Of a stretch of 64,000 bases of DNA, positions 57,596 to 64,000 are shown piece by piece. Source of the DNA: Larimichthys crocea (taxonomy: Eukaryota; Chordata; Actinopteri; Sciaenidae). The translations under genes were made by a program, and so were the position numbers. How positions within the stretch are numbered: position 1 is the first letter of the stretch; each line of letters starts with the position of its first letter. The DNA lies in contig NC_040011.1 of NCBI RefSeq assembly GCF_000972845.2, positions 27,570,379-27,634,378 of the forward strand. The letters run 5' to 3'. The notes under the pieces are model-generated. The model was not told the DNA's origin, searched no databases, and saw nothing but the letters and a program-made list of their open reading frames with translations.

Positions 57596-60500
57596 CTAAT
57601 GTACAGTCCTCTCCTTCTGCCTTTGGTAGTCTGATAAAAGAACACACAGAGAACAAGCTTACAACGCTGAAATGGATATCATTATATAATCTCCAACCAG
57701 AAACATCTGATTCAGTGACTCCAAAGACAGTTTTCCTCATATTGGAGGTATGCAGTGCAAACAACAGCTGGTGCTGCTAAAGGTTTGTTTGCATCAGTAA
57801 TACAAAGCAAATAGCAAGCCTATATTATAAATCACAATCAGTCAAAAGACACACAAATGTCTAATTTTATATAAGTCAAACTACTATATCTATATGTCCA
57901 TATAGACAAACTCAATGGGGCAAAAATACTTAAAGTTTAATTACACATTATCAAACATGCATTATTTGCGTTTTAGACACAATTATGAAGAAGATTTTAT
58001 GATAATAAAAGATCAAATGACTAGACTTTTAAGATCTTTTTAATAGCAAACCCACCAACCAAAAACAAATCTGAAGCCTCATGCCAGAAACCATTACATA
58101 TTCTCAATAAGCATAGATCATTCTTAAAACAGAGTTTTGGAGGCAGTCATACATATTCTACATTAAAAACATCTGTAAGTAATCTGCAATGTGTCCCTCA
58201 AACAGTCATGCTTTTGAATTGATTTTATAAGTATGACTTACTGTAGGGAAAGAAGCGAACCCTCATCAGTATTTCTCGTGCAGTCTTCAGAATCTCTACA
58301 GCCTAGAGAGGAGGAAGAAAGTGGAAAGTGGAAGCTTGTTAACTTAAGGGGTGAACTGAAATTGTCATGATTTTATTTTGAATTTGGGAACAGGAAAAAA
58401 AGCTACTGCAATGATGTGCGTGGCATAGTAATAACGTAACTTGATTAATATTATTCGCACAAACAAGTAACTACAGCAGAGGTTGGCTTCAGGGTGGTAA
58501 ATATATTTGAGTTTCATAAATCGAGCCTTCGTTTTATTAGAAAACATCGTGCCCCGTGGCAGACAGAACTGCACAGTGAAAGCGAGAGAACAAGAGTGCG
58601 CATTCAACATTAACCTCATAATGATAAGTAAGCAAAAATCAGTTTTGTTTCCACTTTAACTAATTGCATTCCACTATGAAGGCTACCACCAATAAAAACT
58701 GTTACGCCAATGCAACAAATGCAAAACAACTCATGGAAGCATTATTTACATACATGTGTTAAGATATTGTCAGGAGCACAGGGAAGACTGAGAATGTTTA
58801 CAGAGCACAGCATGGATGCTTTCTGTATTTTCTACATTTATTATTGCTTTCATAATTGTACTACAATTTAAATAACAGCTTTTTGGAGAGAGCACTGATC
58901 TAAAAGTACCACAAAAGTTTCCACACAACGCTCACACTCCTAATATGTTTAACATTAGATTCAAAGTTTTGACCATTTGACATACATTTACATGTTTCTA
59001 AAGGAATTCAAATAAAATTAAAAGATTTAACTGTAACGTTTTGAAATAAAAGCCACTGATGTTACTGATCTAGAGCATCATAAATCATGACAAATCTAGT
59101 CTTACTGCTGATGCTATGTCTATCTTTATGTTTCCACTGTGCCCTTATGTTGTAGCAACGTTGGCTCTTGCTGGTTTTGGTCTGAATTAATTTGTTTTTA
59201 ATTAATTAATATGCTCTTTTGTTATGCTGGTTGAATGCATGCAAGGCTGATAAAGCAGCCCTCTTTGGCCAGTTGAAAATATGCTCAACCTTTATAAATA
59301 TACACAAGACCTGTGCTAACACTATCTATTTAATTTTCTCCACATTCTGGAGTGAGATTGATAACAGATATCTGTTAAAACTGCACGTTCTCTATGCTCG
59401 GTAGGATTACTTGGGCCTGTCGTTGTAGGTATGCAATGAAAATGGTATCAACCAACTAGGTAATGTGAATGGAAATGTATTGAAACAACAACATTCCATC
59501 AGTACTCCTCTACATACTGTAAAATATGAAATCTGCTGCTGGTCTGACTTACTCTTGAATGCTCTATATCTTGGAAATCAACCTCATTCACAGAAAGGAC
59601 CTGGTCTCCCTCTTGAAGCCCCGCTCTGTGGGCATCTGAGTCTGGGACCACCTGCACAACACACAAAAATTTAATGTCACAATGTTTTGATATGCAAAAA
59701 AATAGTCAGCAGCACAACAAGTATGAATGCCACTAAAAAAAACACCCAAACTACAAACACCTTGGATATAAAGATTCCCAACTGTGACGCCTTGCCGCCT
59801 CGGATGTTGAAGCCCAGCTGCGCCCCTGGAGGTTTCTTCAACACAACGGTACGAGGAAGGAACTGGGTGAGCTCATTGTTGTAGTCCGGTTGATGAACCC
59901 GCTAAAAATGTACAAAGAAAAAGAAAAGCTGACAATGCATTACCAGAATGATGGCATGATATCCAGCATGAGCTTGATTCTTCGTTCATACCTCTTGTAC
60001 TAAGTGATAAGAGTTACAATTCGGTGAGAATTCAAACCCTGCATGGACATCACACACCTAGAGATTAGGAACATACTCGTGTTTTACATATTTTGTGCAA
60101 AGGTGAGTCAGCAGAAAAGTTAGATATATTGAACATGAAAGGTAATTCATCTTGGAAAGAGATGATTACTTGTTTGATTTTTACAGAGCTTTCAACTCCG
60201 TCACAGTCTTCACCTTTGGTTTCGTATGCAAATGCATCCTGATCTTTCTTTGGCCGTCCACTGACGGTTTTGGTCTGACAGGTGTTCATATAATCTTTTG
60301 TCCAGGAAGAAGGACACGCAAGCAGTCAAAATGTCGACTGGGAAAGGCGTCAAAGTCACTGACCAGGAGTAGGGAGACAACCGGAAAAAGATCAAGGAGG
60401 CCATTCACATCCAACACCAAAGACCAGCTTTAAACAGTGGCAAGGGTTTGATCTCAAACTCCAGATATGCTATATGTTATTAATTGACAGTTTCATACTT

Positions 60501-60733
60501 GTGATGACAACTGAGGAATCTCCATCTCCCACTGAAGACCTGAAGACGCTGTTAAAAGCTGGTATTTTGGTAGAGTCTAATTTGTTAAAGTTATATACAG
60601 GTTAAAACACAAACTGTGATTCTACTAATGTGTGTCATACCTCCTGTGGAGGTATCCATGCTGGGGGGTTTTCATAAGAAGGCAGGAATACCACTGGGAG
60701 CTGGTAATCATCATAAGGAATTTTCTGATCCAT
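57596..60733 (-). CDS. pdzd11: PDZ domain-containing protein 11
   Basis: A small scaffold that binds C-terminal tails of membrane proteins; mammalian PDZD11 binds plasma-membrane calcium ATPases, the copper pump ATP7A and PLEKHA7 at junctions. Exons (5' to 3'): 60733-60641, 59901-59761, 59651-59553, 58302-58242, 57630-57596. Phases agree and give 142 residues (human: 140). The N-terminus MDQKIPYDDYQLPVVFLP and YENPPAWIPP is diagnostic. The PDZ domain lies at about 48-128, with the carboxylate-binding loop LGFNI at 60-64 and GGKASQLGIFISKV, HRAGLQEGDQVLSVN following. The protein ends RQKERTVH. Two extra residues sit in the N-terminal segment (QL after DDY) relative to human. It converges with the STARD10-like gene. 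In human, KIF4A lies head-to-head on its other side, but no KIF4A exon is seen here. Confidence 0.96.
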
Positions 60734-60839
60734 TGTTTCTGAAAACAAAGAGGACATTGTTGTTAAAAGTCGTGATAAACCAGATCTTATGGAACAAGAG
60801 GCAAAAAGTTGAACGCACATAACAGACGACAAGTTGATC

Positions 60840-61300
60840 TTCAGTTGGGATTTTAACATCAGTGCTGAGGAGACCCAGACACAAACGACACACCATTATC
60901 TGTCTTGGTCCTCTGACAAGATTCCACCACATGTGTGCATGTTAAAAAACCGATTGATGAAAAAATACTTTCCACAGGACATAAAACGGTCTTCACGTAC
61001 GTCTCATCATCTAGTCCAGAATGCAGCAGCTCGGATTCTACTGACTCTTACAGACAACATCCATCATTTCATCAGCAGAGCTGCTGACCACTGAGACCAG
61101 TCTGCAGCCTTCAGGCGTGCCAAAGTCAGACTCAATCTGAAGAAATCTAAACTAAAGCTTGATCATACTTTTGCCATCAGGGCCCCTCAACTTTGAAACA
61201 ATCTGCCTGAGGAGATAAGTGACTTTAATAACTTGTTTACACATTTGTAGAGACTGCTTTGATGTGATGTCTCTCTTTATTAAAAAACAACACAATTGTT
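60840..61300 (+). mobile_element. Decayed LINE reverse-transcriptase tail
   Basis: In the first intron of pdzd11. Translation gives HHLVQNAAARILL and, after stops, FAIRAPQL and NNLPEEI, which resemble the end of teleost non-LTR reverse transcriptases (the VQNAAARLL and AP-LWNSLP motifs). It is interrupted by stops and internal deletions, so it is a dead fragment. Confidence 0.55.
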
Positions 61301-61924
61301 GTCTTATATCTATTACTTTTATGACTTTACTGTCTTGTATTTTTTATAGGTCATACTTTTTTTTTTTCTTTTTTTTCTTTTTTGCCTGAGTTTTGTGCTG
61401 CTCGTCTCTCAAACAAAATTTTTAAAAGGTGCTATGTTTTTGTCTTATGATATTATTGATTAATTATGATTATTATGATAGTAGTATTATTATTAACACA
61501 AATACATCCTACAAACATATAAATACAGGTAACTAATATCTTCCCGGTAACGTGATTACAGACTAACATTGTGTACAATGTTTGTTACAGCAGAAAAACG
61601 AGCCAGCAGACCAAAACAAACAGGTTACACATCCTCTACTAGTTAAATGAAGTCAGTTCACGAAGACTAAAGCTGCTGGCACGATGCAGACCCTGAATAA
61701 AAGTGAACATATGTTTTAATGAACATCATGAATCAGCTGGTGAAGTTTAAAGAGCTTCAGCTAACGCTACAGTTAGCTCAGGAGCTAACTTCCAGAGGCT
61801 TCGCTGACTTCTTCACGGCTCGTTTTAAAACTACAGTTTAATTTTAACATATAACTATCGAGATACTGAACAACCTGTGGATATGAAACCGAGTGACAGC
61901 CGTAAAGACAACAAATGATCTCAC

Positions 61925-61990
61925 CTGCCAGTCTGAAGAGGAGCAACAAACACTTTGTTTCTGGTGTCCAGCGGTGACTGACGTCAGGTG
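61925..61990 (-). promoter_or_regulatory. pdzd11: pdzd11 noncoding first exon and promoter with CRE
   Basis: A GTGAGA donor on the minus strand begins at 61924, so a noncoding exon ends at 61925. A perfect TGACGTCA lies at 61979-61986. The intron down to 60734 is about 1.2 kb. The area is otherwise CpG-bearing and TATA-less. Confidence 0.6.
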
Positions 61991-61999
61991 AGACACCGC

Positions 62000-63183
62000 C
62001 ACCTGCTGTCACGGAGTAGTCATGGCAACGTGCATACGTCACAACGTACTTCTTCTCTGAGGTTTCCCGGCAGCCTGCAGCCTCTCAGTGCTGCACTGCT
62101 GCCACCTACTGGAGGAGTTTTGAACCATGTGTCACCCCCAGTTAGTGTCCAAAGCTTTTATACTGTCCTTTTTAGTCTAGCTTTCACTTAAACTCTATTT
62201 ATTTATGTCTGTTTATGCATTATTGTTATTTAAACTGTTCCGTTAAAAAACTCTCTTTACAAACCCAGTTGCACTTTGTACAGTCAGTTGCTGTAAACTA
62301 TATAAACTGTTTACACTGTACACATCTTTTATTTTTGATAGGTCACACTGTTTATATTGTTCATTCTGTTTATACTGCTATATTTATACTGTTTATATAT
62401 TTTAGATTTGCCATTTTTTTCTTTGATATTTTTTAACTTGTATATATTTTTTTTATATTTTATATTTCATGTATATTGTCATTTGCACCAGGGACATGAG
62501 GGAAACACTATTTCAATTCTCTGTATGTCCTGTACATATGGCAGCACTGACAATAAAGCTGACTTCACTTTACTTAATTTATCATTATAAGTATTTATTT
62601 ACTTAGAAAGTTTATATATCTATTTATATATTTTAACATTATATTTAAATGTGGAGGAAAAAACAAGGCACAAATCCCAAAAATCTACAATAAGAGTCAC
62701 ACCATAAATCTGATGAACAGGTGAAGGTGAAGGCAAAGGAGCCTGCTCCAAGTCTCCAGGACAGTCGGGCAGTGGATGCCAAGAGTGGGCTAGTGGCTAG
62801 TTGCTGTAATCATTCCCTCTGTTTTACTATCTTGCACATGAGCATGGTTTAGAGTAGTGTACATAACATTCATACTAATTTAATTTTAGTACTTTACTTT
62901 TACATTTATATGCCATTATTAAGGTCAGTCAACTCGTCTCAGCACCAGAATTTGCTGCTAATCTTCATTGTCTTTTGCCCTTTTCCTTGATTTTCTAGGA
63001 TGTTGGTCATTTTCTTCAGGCTGAAGCTTAACTCAAATCTCAGCACCACTGTTTCATCAGTATCGGTGTCTGTATCAGTATTTATATACAAATTGTGATC
63101 TTCCCATATCCACTGGCATATTAGCATCTTTCGCAGGTTTCCTTATCAGAAATCAGAATCAGAATCAGAATTATTCACAAGCA
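62000..63183. other. Gene-free DNA with a retrotransposon-type 3' tail
   Basis: No KIF4A or other exon is recognised. The stretch at about 62,110-62,575 is AT-rich, with CTCTGTATGTCCTGTACATA followed by GACAATAAAGCTGACTTCAC at its end, the typical 3' end of a teleost non-LTR element. Short repeats of AATCAG lie at 63,147-63,170. Confidence 0.5.
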
Positions 63184-64000
63184 AGGATGGGGCAATGTCC
63201 CCAACTTTGTGAAGAACTACGTAAGCAAATAGCCCAACAGTTTAAGAACAATGTTTCTCAAGTACAATTGCAAGGAATCTAGGGATTTCATAGTATTATC
63301 AAAAGATTCAGAGAATCTGGAGAAATCTCTGCAGGTAAGCGGCAAGGCTGAAAACCAACATTGAATGTCCATGATCTTGAATCCCTCAGGCACTGCATTA
63401 AAAACCGACATCAGTGTGTAAAGGATATTAACACATGGGCTCACAACACTTCAGTTGTTGTCAGTTAACACAGTTTATCGCTACATCTACAAATGCAAGT
63501 TAAAACTCTACCATGCATGAAGTCATATATAAACAACACCCAGAAACACCGCCGGCATGCAGGGACCATTCATGCTGAAAGGTACACAGGTTCTGGAGCA
63601 GCATATGCTGCCATCCAAGCAATGTCTTTTTCAGGGACGTCCCTGTTTATTTCAGCAAGACAATGCCAAGCCACATTCTGCACGTGTTAAAACAGCGTGG
63701 CTTCGTAGTAAAAGAGTGCAGGTATTAGACTGGCCTGCCTGCAGTCCAGACCTGTCTCCCACTGAAAATGTGTGGCGCATTAAGAAGAGCCAAATATGAC
63801 AACAGAGACCCCGGACTGTTGAGCAACTGAAGTTGTACATTAAGCAAGAATGGGAAAGAATTTCACCTATAAAGCTTCAACAATTAGTGTCCTCAGTTCC
63901 CAAACGCTTATTGACTGTTGTTAAAAGGAAAGGTTATGTAACACTGTGGTAAACATGCCCTTGTCCCAGCTTCTTTGGAACGTGTTGCAGGCATCAAATT
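63184..64000 (+). pseudogene. Broken Tc1-like transposase, runs off the window
   Basis: The sequence reads as a Tc1/mariner-type transposon: a helix-turn-helix part near 63,190-63,330, then the catalytic end with QQDNAKPHSARVKTAW and VLDWPACSPDLSPTENVW at about 63,650-63,770, and a further C-terminal part to about 63,950. Frameshifts and stops interrupt the first half. A block of several hundred bases between CACCGCCGGC (63,547-63,556) and ACCATTCATGCTGAAAGG (63,564 onward) is missing relative to the family, taking the first catalytic Asp with it. A stop follows KKSQI. The copy cannot be active. The right end lies beyond the window. Confidence 0.85.

Noticed and set aside
62000..63180. First exon of KIF4A, expected head-to-head with pdzd11
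   Set aside because: No kinesin motor N-terminus can be read on the plus strand; it may lie beyond the window or be elsewhere.

Overview
The window is nuclear DNA of a bony fish, most likely a percomorph teleost. The genes have many exons with GT-AG introns, their proteins match vertebrate families, and the interspersed repeats are teleost-type (tRNA-derived SINE, hAT- and Tc1-like elements, many CA and TA microsatellites). Six protein-coding genes can be read exon by exon. In order they are a P2Y4-type nucleotide receptor (minus), a SHIP2-type SH2/inositol 5-phosphatase/SAM protein (minus), cone arrestin arr3 (plus), a Rab6-family GTPase best called rab41 (plus), a STARD10-type START protein (plus) and pdzd11 (minus).

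This matches the order and orientation of human Xq13.1 (P2RY4, ARR3, RAB41, PDZD11). The fish block holds two further genes absent from that human block: the SHIP2-type gene between p2ry4 and arr3, and the STARD10-type gene between rab41 and pdzd11. The human relatives of both lie on 11q13, alongside P2RY2, RAB6A and ARRB1. The window therefore looks like a vertebrate whole-genome-duplication block that kept members lost from the mammalian X.

Layout. 1-10.2 kb: no gene recognised, but an approximately 445-bp near-identical direct repeat and several stretches that look like conserved regulatory DNA. 10.3-13.0 kb: p2ry4 and its probable 5' noncoding exon, separated by a hAT-like repeat. 15.8-30.8 kb: the SHIP2-like gene in 27 coding exons. 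31-36.5 kb: intergenic DNA with one old teleost repeat. 36.5-41.9 kb: arr3, including a 4-nt exon. 43.0-50.4 kb: rab41, with two separate pairs of duplicated exons. 51.3-55.7 kb: the STARD10-like gene. 55.9-62.0 kb: pdzd11, convergent with it. 63.2-64.0 kb: a broken Tc1-like transposase running off the end.

The genes are not a pathway. They act in purinergic signalling, phosphoinositide signalling, cone photoreceptor shut-off, Golgi traffic, lipid transfer and PDZ scaffolding, and are together by ancestry. The most notable observations are the two duplicated exon pairs of rab41, the 4-nt exon of arr3 beside a GC-AG intron, and the extra SHIP2-like gene. All reading is from sequence alone; no alignment or database search was run.
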